49,008 bases of DNA, from NCBI GenBank assembly GCA_951812315.1, contig CATOSA010000015.1:1-49008 (forward strand), read 5' to 3'. Positions 25,721 through 33,776 of this stretch are shown piece after piece. The stretch is from an uncultured Burkholderiales bacterium (GTDB lineage Bacteria > Pseudomonadota > Gammaproteobacteria > Burkholderiales > Eutrophovitaceae). Every line of letters begins with the position of its first letter. The stretch's first letter is position 1. The notes beneath the pieces were generated by a model. That model did no database searches. It saw only the letters and a list, made by a program, of their open reading frames with translations, and had not been told where the DNA came from. A program made the translations under genes and the position numbers.

Positions 25721-27310
25721 GTGAACATCGCCAATCTGCTTGCGCGTGCCGCGCGTTCATATCCTGACAATCCGGCTTCGTCCTCCGGTTCGACCGTATG
25801 GGCGAACTACGCCCAGTTGATGAAGAAAGTGGCCACCATGGCCGCCGCATTTCGCGATTCGCTGGGGCTGGTTCCGGGTGACCGGATCGCGCTGGGAATG
25901 ACTAACTGCCCGCAGTATCTCGAAGTGCGGTACGCGGCGTGGTGCGCAGGTCTGATTGCGGTTCCGATGAATGCGAAGCTGCATTCGAGCGAATTCAGCT
26001 ATCTGTTGGCAGATTCAGGCGCACGTGTGGTTTTTGCGACCCCCGGTTTGATGGCGGCAGTTGCGCCATTGCTGGACGAGCTGCCGGATCTCGATCGCGT
26101 CATTGAAATTGGATCGGCCGACTACGAAGCCCTCGGCAATGGCGCCCGGCAGATCGAAATTTATCCTTCCAGACCGGATGACGTTGCCTGGTTGTTTTAT
26201 ACCAGTGGTACAACCGGACGGCCGAAGGGCGTAATGATCAGCCATCGCAATCTGCTGTGCGCGGCGCAAAGCTATTTCACCGACGTTGATCTCATTGGTC
26301 CGCGCGATTGCATTGTTCACGCCGCGCCCATGTCACACGGGTCCGGCATTTATGATTGTCCGCATGTGCTCAAGGCGGCAAATCAGGTCACCCCGGAAAG
26401 CGGACGTTTTGATCCGGAAGAGGTGTTCTCGCTCTGTAAACACTGGGGTGGCGTGTCGATGTTTCTTGCGCCGACGATGGTGCATCGCCTGGTTGTTCAT
26501 GCGCGTGATAGTTTGTCCGCCCGTGAGTCCGATCACGCGTTCGACGTCAGCGGGTTGAAAACGGTTGTCTATGGCGGTGGACCGATGTACGTGGCCGACA
26601 TTCGCGAAGCGCTGCGCGTATTAGGACCCAGGTTTGTGCAGATTTACGGAATGGGCGAGGTGCCGATGACGATTACGGCACTGTCACGTGAACACATCGG
26701 CGACAGCGAGCACCCGCGTTACCTGGAAAGGCTGGCGTCGGTCGGAATCGCGCAGTCGCCAGTGGAAGTGGTTGTCGCGGATGAGCAAGACCGGCCCCTG
26801 CCGGCGGGCGAGATCGGCGAAATCCTGGTGCGCGGAGACGTCGTGGCACAAGGATACTGGCGCAATCCGGAGGCTAGTGCGGCCTTGCTTCGAAACGGTT
26901 GGTCGCATACTGGTGACCTGGGCTCGTTCGATGAAGACGGATTCCTCACTCTTAGGGATCGCTCAAAAGACATGATCATCAGCGGCGGTACGAATATTTA
27001 CCCGCGCGAAGTCGAAGAGGTATTGATTCATCATCCGGCGGTCGCAGAAGTATCCGTCGTGGGACGTGCCGGTTCTGAATGGGGGGAAGAGGTAGTGGCA
27101 TTTGTCGTACCCCGGTCTGAATCCGCCGTGACCAAAGAATCACTGAATGCGTTTTGTCTGGAACGGATTGCGCGGTTCAAGCGCCCTCGTCATTACCGAT
27201 TCGTCGAGAGCCTGCCAAAGAACAACTACGGAAAGATTCTCAAGACCGAGCTTCGCGACATGCTTGCCGCGGAGGGGGTTGAACAGGCCGGACATGAGGC
27301 GGACGGGTGA
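25721..27310 (+). CDS. AMP-dependent acyl-CoA synthetase/ligase
   Basis: Activates a carboxylic acid via acyl-AMP to acyl-CoA. 529 residues from GTG 25721 (VNIANLLARAARSYPDNPA); ATG 25679 is a possible longer start. All motifs are there: P-loop-like YTSGTTGRPKGV, YGMGEVP (motif II), TGDLGSFDEDGFL followed by DRSKDMIISGGTNIYPREVEEVL, and catalytic Lys in PKNNYGKILKTEL. The closest pattern is of medium-chain or aromatic acid CoA ligases. The substrate may be the product of the oxygenases upstream. The spacing from the DsbA-like gene is 175 bases. The STAS-like gene follows 68 bases downstream. Confidence 0.94.
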   Translation: MNIANLLARAARSYPDNPASSSGSTVWANYAQLMKKVATMAAAFRDSLGLVPGDRIALGMTNCPQYLEVRYAAWCAGLIAVPMNAKLHSSEFSYLLADSGARVVFATPGLMAAVAPLLDELPDLDRVIEIGSADYEALGNGARQIEIYPSRPDDVAWLFYTSGTTGRPKGVMISHRNLLCAAQSYFTDVDLIGPRDCIVHAAPMSHGSGIYDCPHVLKAANQVTPESGRFDPEEVFSLCKHWGGVSMFLAPTMVHRLVVHARDSLSARESDHAFDVSGLKTVVYGGGPMYVADIREALRVLGPRFVQIYGMGEVPMTITALSREHIGDSEHPRYLERLASVGIAQSPVEVVVADEQDRPLPAGEIGEILVRGDVVAQGYWRNPEASAALLRNGWSHTGDLGSFDEDGFLTLRDRSKDMIISGGTNIYPREVEEVLIHHPAVAEVSVVGRAGSEWGEEVVAFVVPRSESAVTKESLNAFCLERIARFKRPRHYRFVESLPKNNYGKILKTELRDMLAAEGVEQAGHEADG

Positions 27311-27378
27311 TGCTATATGCGCAGCGAAGGCGCAAAGCCGGGTAAGATCAAACAAATAGAGGATTGGAAAACAACCGC

Positions 27379-27732
27379 ATGATCTCAATCGAACACGAAG
27401 ACCAGTTAACCATTGTCGGCATATTCGGCGAGTTCAACGTTACCGACTACCGCAAATTCGAGGACGAAGTCAGCGCCCAGTTGAAAGATCGCGGCCGGCT
27501 GAACTTGCTGATCGACCTGACCGGTATGTTGAAGTACACGCTCGATGTCGCGCTTGAAGACATTCGATTCTCACGGGAACATGCTAAAGACGTCGGGCGC
27601 ATAGCCATCATCAGCGAGAAGGATATGGTCGCATGGCTTGCCATGTTGACGGCATTGTTCATCGACGCGGACATCAAGGTGTTCGATGGGGAAGCTGCGG
27701 CGCGCGCCTGGCTGGCCGACGGCGCCGACTGA
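27379..27732 (+). CDS. SpoIIAA/STAS-like domain protein
   Basis: 117 residues with an alpha/beta fold like the SEC14-like/SpoIIAA STAS proteins of proteobacteria: MISIEHEDQLTIVGIFGEFNVTDYRKFEDEV, RLNLLIDLTGMLKYT, and IAIISEKDMVAWLAMLTALF, DADIKVFDGEAAARAWL. Roles are unknown; some bind lipids or regulate partners. ATG 27379 is chosen (GGAAAA 7 bases upstream); a TTG at 27364 would add five residues. It lies right after the CoA ligase and before a repeat-bearing intergenic region. Confidence 0.83.
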   Translation: MISIEHEDQLTIVGIFGEFNVTDYRKFEDEVSAQLKDRGRLNLLIDLTGMLKYTLDVALEDIRFSREHAKDVGRIAIISEKDMVAWLAMLTALFIDADIKVFDGEAAARAWLADGAD

Positions 27733-27754
27733 AACGTAGGGTGATTCGCGGGCA

Positions 27755-27786
27755 GGCTGGTTTGCAGGTAGGTGGGTTTGCAGGTA
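27755..27786. repeat. 16-bp tandem duplication just after a stop codon
   Basis: GGCTGGTTTGCAGGTA (27755-27770) and GGTGGGTTTGCAGGTA (27771-27786) differ at two of 16 positions. They start 23 bases after the STAS-like gene stop. A weaker third unit may precede them. The 27733-28083 gap also holds the small-transcript signals listed next. Confidence 0.75.
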
Positions 27787-27909
27787 ACAGCCCCGCCGGA
27801 ATTTCGTTGATGATTCCCGGGATCGCCACGGCCGAGTGGGTGCAGCTCTGATCGGGCAATATCACGCTCCTGCCCAGCATATACCGGCGTCGCCTTGATG
27901 CCCGGGCGG

Positions 27910-27938
27910 TTGAGTCGCATGTCGCGGGTCTGTACAAT
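27910..27938 (+). promoter_or_regulatory. Sigma70-like promoter candidate
   Basis: TTGAGT (27910-27915) and TACAAT (27933-27938) are separated by 17 bases, near-consensus for sigma70 (4/6 and 5/6). Expected start is about 27945. An intrinsic terminator follows about 50 bases later, so the transcript would be short unless read-through occurs into the small acidic gene at 28084. Confidence 0.5.
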
Positions 27939-27944
27939 GAGCGA

Positions 27945-28001
27945 CAATCGTCATCTCACGATTAACGCCCCTTGCCGGCATTGGCTGGTTAGGGGTTTTT
28001 T
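27945..28001 (+). ncRNA. Candidate short RNA (about 55 nt) or attenuator leader
   Basis: Bounded by a sigma70-like promoter (27910-27938) and a hairpin with a T-run (27968-28001). No reading frame of note. It may be a small RNA, or a leader that attenuates the 28084/infA genes. No family was recognised, so function is not assigned. Confidence 0.4.
27968..28001 (+). terminator. Rho-independent terminator
   Basis: A 12-position stem (CCCCTTGCCGGC pairing with GCTGGTTAGGGG with two G-T wobbles and one T-T mismatch), loop near 27980-27983, followed by TTTTTTA. It stands between the STAS-like gene and the small acidic gene, so it may end the ligase transcript or a short RNA. Confidence 0.7.
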
Positions 28002-28083
28002 ATTTCTGGCGTCTGGCCGGGCCCGATTGTATTTGCGATCTTATTCCGACTCGTTGCGCCTACGGTGAAAGGAGTATTAATCA

Positions 28084-28329
28084 ATGCCGAAAAAGCTGTC
28101 TCCTGAAGAAGCGACTGTTATGATCATCCGGCGTCGCTTGCAACAGATGGAAGAGGCTAAAATGGCCGAGCAGGAGAAGGCAGGCGATCGAACTGCGGCA
28201 AATGACGACGACATCGGCTTATCTGGTGCCGGTGCTACAAGCGACGATTCTTCGGGTACTGACTCGGCAAATATCGAATCGCAGAGCAATCAATCGAGCA
28301 GTACCGACAAAGACCTGCCAAAAGAGTAG
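28084..28329 (+). CDS. Small acidic protein, unknown function
   Basis: Not recognised. 81 residues: a helical basic-to-neutral N-terminal half (MPKKLSPEEATVMIIRRRL, then QQMEEAKMAEQEK) and an acidic, Ser/Asp/Gly-rich tail likely disordered. The start is supported by AAAGGAG 9 bases upstream of ATG, a strong ribosome binding site. It lies 60 bases before the IF-1-like gene on the same strand and after a terminator, so the two may form a short operon. Codon usage looks like the neighbours. It could be a regulatory or ribosome-associated small protein, but that is only a guess. Confidence 0.55.
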   Translation: MPKKLSPEEATVMIIRRRLQQMEEAKMAEQEKAGDRTAANDDDIGLSGAGATSDDSSGTDSANIESQSNQSSSTDKDLPKE

Positions 28330-28389
28330 AGTTCCGGGTTTGGCGCTAAAAGGGGGCATGTTTTGAACACGAGAAAGTGGGGCACATGA

Positions 28390-28656
28390 GTGGCAAAAGA
28401 AGAACTAATAGAAATGGAAGGGGTAGTGGACGAAGTGTTGCCAAACACGACGTTCAAAGTAACGCTTAGCAATGACGTACAGGTGATCGCCTACGCTTCC
28501 GGGAAAATGCGAAAGCATCGAATCCGCATCACCGCAGGCGACCGGGTAACCCTGGAGTTGTCGCCGTACGATCTGACGAAAGCACGTATCAACTTTCGCC
28601 ATCGGGACGAACGCGCCGCACCAGGTGGCGTGCGCAGACGCAATTACCGCAGGTAA
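28390..28656 (+). CDS. infA: Translation initiation factor IF-1 variant with basic tail
   Basis: IF-1, the S1/OB-fold factor that occupies the 30S A site in initiation. 88 residues against 72 in E. coli. GTG start giving [22 protein letters not shown], then [31 protein letters not shown], strongly conserved. Odd: the C-terminus is extended by [16 protein letters not shown], a basic tail as in the second IF-1 copies of Betaproteobacteria. The GTG has no good Shine-Dalgarno. Whether this is the only IF-1 gene or an accessory paralogue cannot be told here; the isolated setting and extension favour a paralogue. Confidence 0.92.
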   Translation: MAKEELIEMEGVVDEVLPNTTFKVTLSNDVQVIAYASGKMRKHRIRITAGDRVTLELSPYDLTKARINFRHRDERAAPGGVRRRNYRR

Positions 28657-28789
28657 AGGCTAGAGCGCTTCCGGTTCCCCCCGAGGGCCGTCGCCTTGCC
28701 TGAGACTACTCCCGAACTTTACTTTTCGGGACCAATTCTTACCGGATCATCGGAACCGTTTTTTGACCAGAAGCGCAGCTGTTTTCCGG

Positions 28790-30059
28790 CTAAAAGCTAA
28801 CCTTGTTTCTTCCGGTTTGCTTGGCACGATACAAGGCCTGGTCGGCCGCACGAAGAACCGCCGCAGGCGTATGTAACCGCCTGTTTCTTTCCGCCACACC
28901 AATACTGACTGTTACCGACAGCGGCTCAGCGTCGACATCGTCTCCAACGGCGCCAGAAGTACCGTCTGAGCTTCCCGCGGTACTGGCCCTCCTGTCCTCG
29001 TGGTCACGCTCGGATTTTCTCCTGTCCTGTGCGCGTGCGACTAATGCATAGTTTTCGATAACGCTACACAGTTTCTCGAGATGCGACAGTGTCTCTTCAG
29101 CACTCTTGTCCTGAAACAGGATAGAGAACTCCTCGCCGCCGTAGCGATAGGCACGCCCACTTCCTTCGACCTCGGCGAGGCGTGCGCCGATCATACGAAG
29201 CACCTGATCGCCGACATCATGTCCATGGGTATCGTTGACTTTTTTGAAATGGTCAATGTCAACCATCGCGATCGTGAAAGCGGAACCCATTCCCAACAAA
29301 TGTTCTTCCAGCATGCGGCGGCCCGGCAGGCAGGCCGGTCAGCTCGTCCCGAAACGCCATGTCATGCGATTCCTGGAGCACTGATACCAGCAAAATCAAC
29401 CCGGCCCCGGAAAAGAAGACAGTAAAGGCGCCGGTGGCGTGAATCCAGGTGACCGCCATGAAAAATGCCAGTAACGAGGCGCCCAGGCCGATCTCCAGCG
29501 GCGACTGGCGCTCGAATACACGGCCGATCTCGAGTGCAATACCGGCTGCGAACAGCAAGCGGCCCAGAAATGGCGTTGGGTCCGGGTCAAATAGCCAGTG
29601 GGAGAGGACATCGCGCCAGGCAACACCCGACAATGGGCTGTTGCCCGCGCTTGCGACCCATGCGGTCAGAACAGTTTCAACCACTATCAGGAGCAGCCAG
29701 CGATAGCTGCGAAAATGGAAGACCCCGCGCTCGGGCAGCGCCAGCATCAAGGCAAAGTTGAGCGGGATAAAAATTGCGATCGCCGACAACACGGCATGTG
29801 CGGCGAACGCATCAGCGTCCATCCTCGATGCAATGGTATAGCCGGTGTATGCAAGAAACAGCGAGGCCAGGGAAAGGAATGCCCGTCCACGGTTGAACCA
29901 CATGCTCAGGATCGCACCAACCGGAAGAATGACGAAAGGCAGAAATCTGCTCGCGGAGAGCAGGTCGTCCGGAATGGTCAGTGTCAACAATGCCGCCACG
30001 ACGACGACCACGGCGGACGCAAGAAATGGTTCGACGTTGTGAATAAGGGCCGTGTGCAA
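28790..30059 (-). pseudogene. Membrane-anchored diguanylate cyclase (GGDEF), frameshifted
   Basis: N-terminal half is several membrane segments (FLASAVVVVVAALLTL to GAGLILLVSVL), then RDELTGLP; the GGDEF domain continues in another frame as GRRMLEEHLLGMGSAFTIAMVDIDHFKKVNDTHGHD and YRYGGEEFSILF, the active loop for c-di-GMP synthesis. The two are joined after removal of a 4-base tandem duplication (CTGC twice, 29326-29333). There is no RxxD inhibitory site before GGEEF. A 35-residue charged, probably disordered insert (near AQDRRKSERDHEDRR) sits before the final strand. Start uncertain (TTG 30059 or upstream). Confidence 0.86.
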
Positions 30060-30301
30060 TGCCGTCCCGCTTCGAGGCGGGCAATCTGTCTGGCCGCGGC
30101 GTTTTGCGGTTGGCGACGCCGATTGGCGGCGACTCGTATCCGTACGTACCGCATCGGTACGGATTTCGTCGCAGCCTGGTCTCGCAAATTCACGTTGCCA
30201 GACCAAGCGAGATATATGCCGATTCAAACGACGCTACTTCGAGGTGGGTTAAACTGCGCGGCTGTTTTCCAATATCAACTTTCAGAAATAGGCGTTTACG
30301 T

Positions 30302-31492
30302 ATGGCTGGGCCGCTTGCAGGTGTAAAAATTGTTGATCTCACCACCGTGGCGATGGGACCGTTTTCGACACAAATTCTTGCCGAACTCGGCGCTGAGGTT
30401 ATCAAGATCGAACCGCGTGATGGGGACAATATGCGCGATGTCGGGCCAATGCGCTCGGCTGCGATGGGGCACTTGCATATGCATCTCAATCGCGGCAAAC
30501 GCGGCATTGTGCTCGACTTGAAGAATCCGGCAGGACGCGAAGTTGTGATGCGCCTGTTGCCGTCTGCCGATGTGCTTGTGTACAACGTTCGCCCGCAGGC
30601 GATGGCCCGGCTGGGCTTGTCCTATGAGGACGTCCGTGAAGCCAATCCCGGCATTGTCTACGTTGGTGCGTACGGTTATTCCCAGCGCGGAGCAAAGGCC
30701 GGAAAGCCTGCTTACGATGATCTGATCCAGGCAAGTACCGGTATTCCATGGTTAATGGCGCAAGACGGCCAGGCTGAGCCGCGCTACGTGCCGCTGAATT
30801 TTGCCGATCGCGTAACCGGTCTGCACATTGTTTATGCAGTTACCGCGGCACTGTTTCACCGGGAACGAACCGGCCGGGGCCAGTCTGTCGAGGTTCCGAT
30901 GTTCGAGTCTGTTTCGCACTTTGTGCTCGGTGACCATCTTGCCGGACTCAGTTACCGGCCACCCGAAGGCGGCTCGGGCTATGAACGATTGCGCCATCGT
31001 CGTCCATATCAGACCAGCGACGGATACTTGTGTGTGCTTGTTTACAACAGCGGTCAGTGGACGCGGTTTTTCGAGGCGGTCGGCCAGCCGGAAATGATGG
31101 ACGACCCGCGCTTCGCGTCACATGCTGCCAGGGCAAACCACATTGGTGAAATTTACGCACTGCTTGGCGAGATTCTGAAAACCCGGTCCACCGCAGAATG
31201 GACCGAGCTTCTAGAGAAAGCCGATATTCCGGTGGCACCCATGAACAAAATCGACGACTTGCTGTCTGACCCGCATCTGACGAGCAGTGAGTTTTTTGTT
31301 GAAGAGCAGCATCCCACCGAAGGCGAAATGGTTGCAATGCGAACGCCAACCGGCTGGTCAGACTCAACGCCGGATGCGCCCAGGCCAGCACCTCGGCACG
31401 GTGAACACACTGGCGAGGTGCTGCGCGAACTTGGCTACTCCGAAGACGAGATAGCCCAGATGGAGCGCAGCGGCGCAGTCAAACTTGGTTAG
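30302..31492 (+). CDS. CaiB/BaiF family CoA-transferase
   Basis: Type III CoA-transferase, 396 residues, moving CoA between carboxylic acids. N-terminal PLAGVKIVDLTTVAMGPFSTQILAELGAEVIKIE and the CoA-binding HLHMHLNRGKRGIVLDLK are diagnostic; the catalytic Asp is in PAYDDLIQASTG near residue 140. The C-terminal part (RDERT-like HRERTGRGQSVEVPMFE, RRPYQTSDGYL) is typical. ATG 30302 is chosen since upstream in-frame codons lack similarity and overlap the divergent GGDEF gene. Neighbouring ligase and this transferase fit CoA-based catabolism of a carboxylate, but no gene touches it. Confidence 0.94.
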   Translation: MAGPLAGVKIVDLTTVAMGPFSTQILAELGAEVIKIEPRDGDNMRDVGPMRSAAMGHLHMHLNRGKRGIVLDLKNPAGREVVMRLLPSADVLVYNVRPQAMARLGLSYEDVREANPGIVYVGAYGYSQRGAKAGKPAYDDLIQASTGIPWLMAQDGQAEPRYVPLNFADRVTGLHIVYAVTAALFHRERTGRGQSVEVPMFESVSHFVLGDHLAGLSYRPPEGGSGYERLRHRRPYQTSDGYLCVLVYNSGQWTRFFEAVGQPEMMDDPRFASHAARANHIGEIYALLGEILKTRSTAEWTELLEKADIPVAPMNKIDDLLSDPHLTSSEFFVEEQHPTEGEMVAMRTPTGWSDSTPDAPRPAPRHGEHTGEVLRELGYSEDEIAQMERSGAVKLG

Positions 31493-31585
31493 TGTATTGC
31501 TTCGCTATTATTGGCAGGAAAGTAATGGCACATAAGATGGCGCTGGCAACATCCGGAAGTTAGCCGATGTGTGGCGAGTGCGCGA

Positions 31586-31610
31586 CGGACGAGGCGGATT
31601 TGCTCGTCCG
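31586..31610. other. 8-bp stem hairpin between CaiB and Tat-AKR genes
   Basis: CGGACGAG (31586-31593) pairs perfectly with CTCGTCCG (31603-31610) across a 9-base loop. There is no T-run after it, so it is not a classical terminator; it may be a Rho-linked or processing structure, or an operator for the downstream gene at 31712. Confidence 0.4.
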
Positions 31611-31711
31611 CAAGCGATTCCGTACGAGACAGGAAGCTTTGCCGGTTGACAAAATAGTGGCACCCTTGGAGTTTCGCTATTGTGTCGAAATCGCATGACG
31701 GAAGGCAGGCA

Positions 31712-32938
31712 ATGATCGACAGACGCAAGTTCCTGAAAGCCGGAACCAGCGCTGCACTGGGCATCGCTGGCGTGAGTGTCGTATCGCGCGACGGCCGCGC
31801 GCAAACAACTGAAACGCGGACCGCTAAGGCTCCGAACATACGCCGCTACCGGTGCCTCGGGCGCACTGAATTGCAGGTGTCCGATATTTCTCTGGGTTCT
31901 TCGAGAACCACCGATCCGGAAGTAATCGCCCACGCCTACGACCGTGGTGTGAATTTCTTTGACAGTGCCGAAAGCTACCGCTGGGGAAATGCGGAGGAGG
32001 CTATTGGCAAAGCGTTCAAGGGCCGGCGTGACAAGGTGATTCTGACCAGCAAGACAAAAGCGGGCGCAAATGACTCGCGCCGCGAAATCATGAAGTCTCT
32101 GGAAGGTAGTCTGCGCCGTTTGCAGACTGATTACGTCGACATTTATTTCAATCATTCCGTCAATGATGTCGACCGGCTTCGCAATCAGGAATGGCTGGAA
32201 TTTACGGAAGCCGCGAAACGCCAGGGAAAAATCCGTTTCCGTGGTGTATCCGGCCATGGCAGAAATCTGGCCGCATCGATTGATTATGCAATTGACCATG
32301 ACATCGCGGATGTCATTCTTGTTGCTTACAATTTTTCGCAGGATCCGGATTTTTACGACCAGCTTCGCCACACGTTTCATTGGTCCGCAATTCAGCCCGA
32401 GCTGCCGCGATTTCTGAAGAAGGCAAAACAGAAGGATGTCGGCGTTCTGGCGATGAAAACGCTTATGGGCGCGAAACTGAATGATATGCGCCCCTATGAG
32501 CGTTCCGGAGGCACCTTTTCTCAGGCTGCATTTCGCTGGGTGCTGTCTGATCCAAACATCGACGCGCTGTTGATTTCAATGTCCAGTACACGCAGTATCG
32601 ATGAGTATCTGGCAGCCTCGGGCTCAACAGCGCTTAGCGCATATGACCGGCAATTACTCGAACGCTACGCGTTCCTGCAGGCAGGCCAGTATTGCCAACC
32701 CGGTTGCAATGCATGCGCGAACGTTTGTCCGCAGAACGTGGAGATCGCAGAAGCACTACGCACGCGCATGTACGCCGTCGATTACAGGGACGAGCAACTT
32801 GCAAGAATGGACTATGCGGCGCTCGAGGGTGGTGCCGCGGCTTGTATTACTTGCACAACGTAGGCTTGCATGGGAAGTTGTCCGATCTGTGTGCCAATCG
32901 CCCGGTTTACGCGCGATGCTGCATTGAAACTTGGCTGA
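31712..32938 (+). pseudogene. Tat-exported Fe-S aldo/keto reductase, premature TAG near end
   Basis: Aldo/keto reductase with C-terminal ferredoxin-like cluster region. From ATG 31712 (GGAAGG 6 bases upstream) it begins DRRKFLKAGTSAALGIAG, a twin-arginine signal. Then GRTELQVSDISLGS, FDSAESYRWG (Asp/Tyr), and the Cys motif CQPGCNACANVCPQNV. At 32861-32863 a TAG follows CITCTT; downstream the same frame continues ACMGSCPICVPIARFTRDAALKLG to a TGA at 32936-32938, exactly the usual end. CAG for TAG would give the family form CTTQACMGSCP. Truncated, the protein lacks the last Fe-S ligands. Readthrough or suppression is possible. Periplasmic location inferred. Confidence 0.9.
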
Positions 32939-32980
32939 GCGCGAATGCCAGTTGCCTCACAGAGCCGGCGTGGGTAAACA

Positions 32981-33388
32981 ATGACACCTGATAGTGCGCC
33001 AATAGTTCGATTCTTAGCACACTTCCTGTTCATCCTGGCCGCCTGGACGCTAGTCATCAAGTACCTGTTTCCGATGGCGTATGCGATTCAGCATGGCCTG
33101 CCAGTCGGAACCTTTATTTATCTGGACTTGTGGCCTGTGGTGCATATATGGCTCGGCTGGTCGCTATTGCACTGGCAGCGCTACACATTTGAGTTTGCGC
33201 TGGGTGTGTCAGTTGCCGAGATCCTGATCGTTGTCAGCAAATTTGTGCTGTTTCTTTCCGCGCCGGAGTGGACGATCTGGCGAACAAACTGGTTCGTCAA
33301 CAAGATCTTTGTGCTGTCGTGCTTTGTGATGCTGCTGACTTGGCTTCTGGTCAACAGAAAGCGTCTGCCAAGCCAATCACGGGACTAA
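32981..33388 (+). CDS. Hypothetical four-helix membrane protein
   Basis: Not recognised as a named family. 135 residues with about four hydrophobic segments (about residues 8-30, 40-63, 70-93, 103-124) and a basic C-terminus (RKRLPSQSRD). Composition is normal for an inner-membrane protein of this genome. ATG 32981 follows the aldo/keto reductase by 42 bases, without a strong Shine-Dalgarno, so translation coupling with that gene is possible. Its end is 4 bases from the convergent stop at 33393. Confidence 0.65.
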   Translation: MTPDSAPIVRFLAHFLFILAAWTLVIKYLFPMAYAIQHGLPVGTFIYLDLWPVVHIWLGWSLLHWQRYTFEFALGVSVAEILIVVSKFVLFLSAPEWTIWRTNWFVNKIFVLSCFVMLLTWLLVNRKRLPSQSRD

Positions 33389-33392
33389 CCTC

Positions 33393-33776
33393 TCAGGGCA
33401 TCTTGAGCTTGCCACCGCCGGCGAGGCCGGGCGGGACACTGTCAGGCAGGACGATGGAAGATGATGCTTCCTGGCGCATTTTCTGCAATTCCTGCATCGC
33501 GTGCTCGACAGCGACCTGGGCTCCAGCCGCAAATTTTTCGACTGCCTCTGCAAGGGTTTCGCATTCAAGCTGGAAGGCTAACGGAAGGGCGCCCATTTGC
33601 GTCATGATTTGAGTTTCGCCCACATGGATGCGCTCTCTGCTGTCGTCAAGTGTGCCATCGGGTTTGATCGGCGTCAGTATGCGAATCGTGCCAACCTTTC
33701 TGTCAGTGACAACTTCTTCGCGAAAAAGGTTGGAGGTGTCCATCTTGATTTCGTCGGCGGTTTTGTCGAGAGCCAT
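33393..33776 (-). CDS. Conserved hypothetical cytoplasmic protein
   Basis: 127 residues; reads MALDKTADEIKMDTSNLFREE, then DRKVGTIRILTPIKPDGT, GETQIMTQMGALPLAFQLECETLAEAVEKFA and a helical amphipathic run to the C-terminus. It resembles a conserved, uncharacterised cytoplasmic protein family found in many proteobacteria; I cannot give a function. AGGA lies 9 bases before ATG. Convergent with the membrane protein gene, 4 bases between stops. A long noncoding block begins upstream of it. Confidence 0.8.
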   Translation of the reverse strand: MALDKTADEIKMDTSNLFREEVVTDRKVGTIRILTPIKPDGTLDDSRERIHVGETQIMTQMGALPLAFQLECETLAEAVEKFAAGAQVAVEHAMQELQKMRQEASSSIVLPDSVPPGLAGGGKLKMP

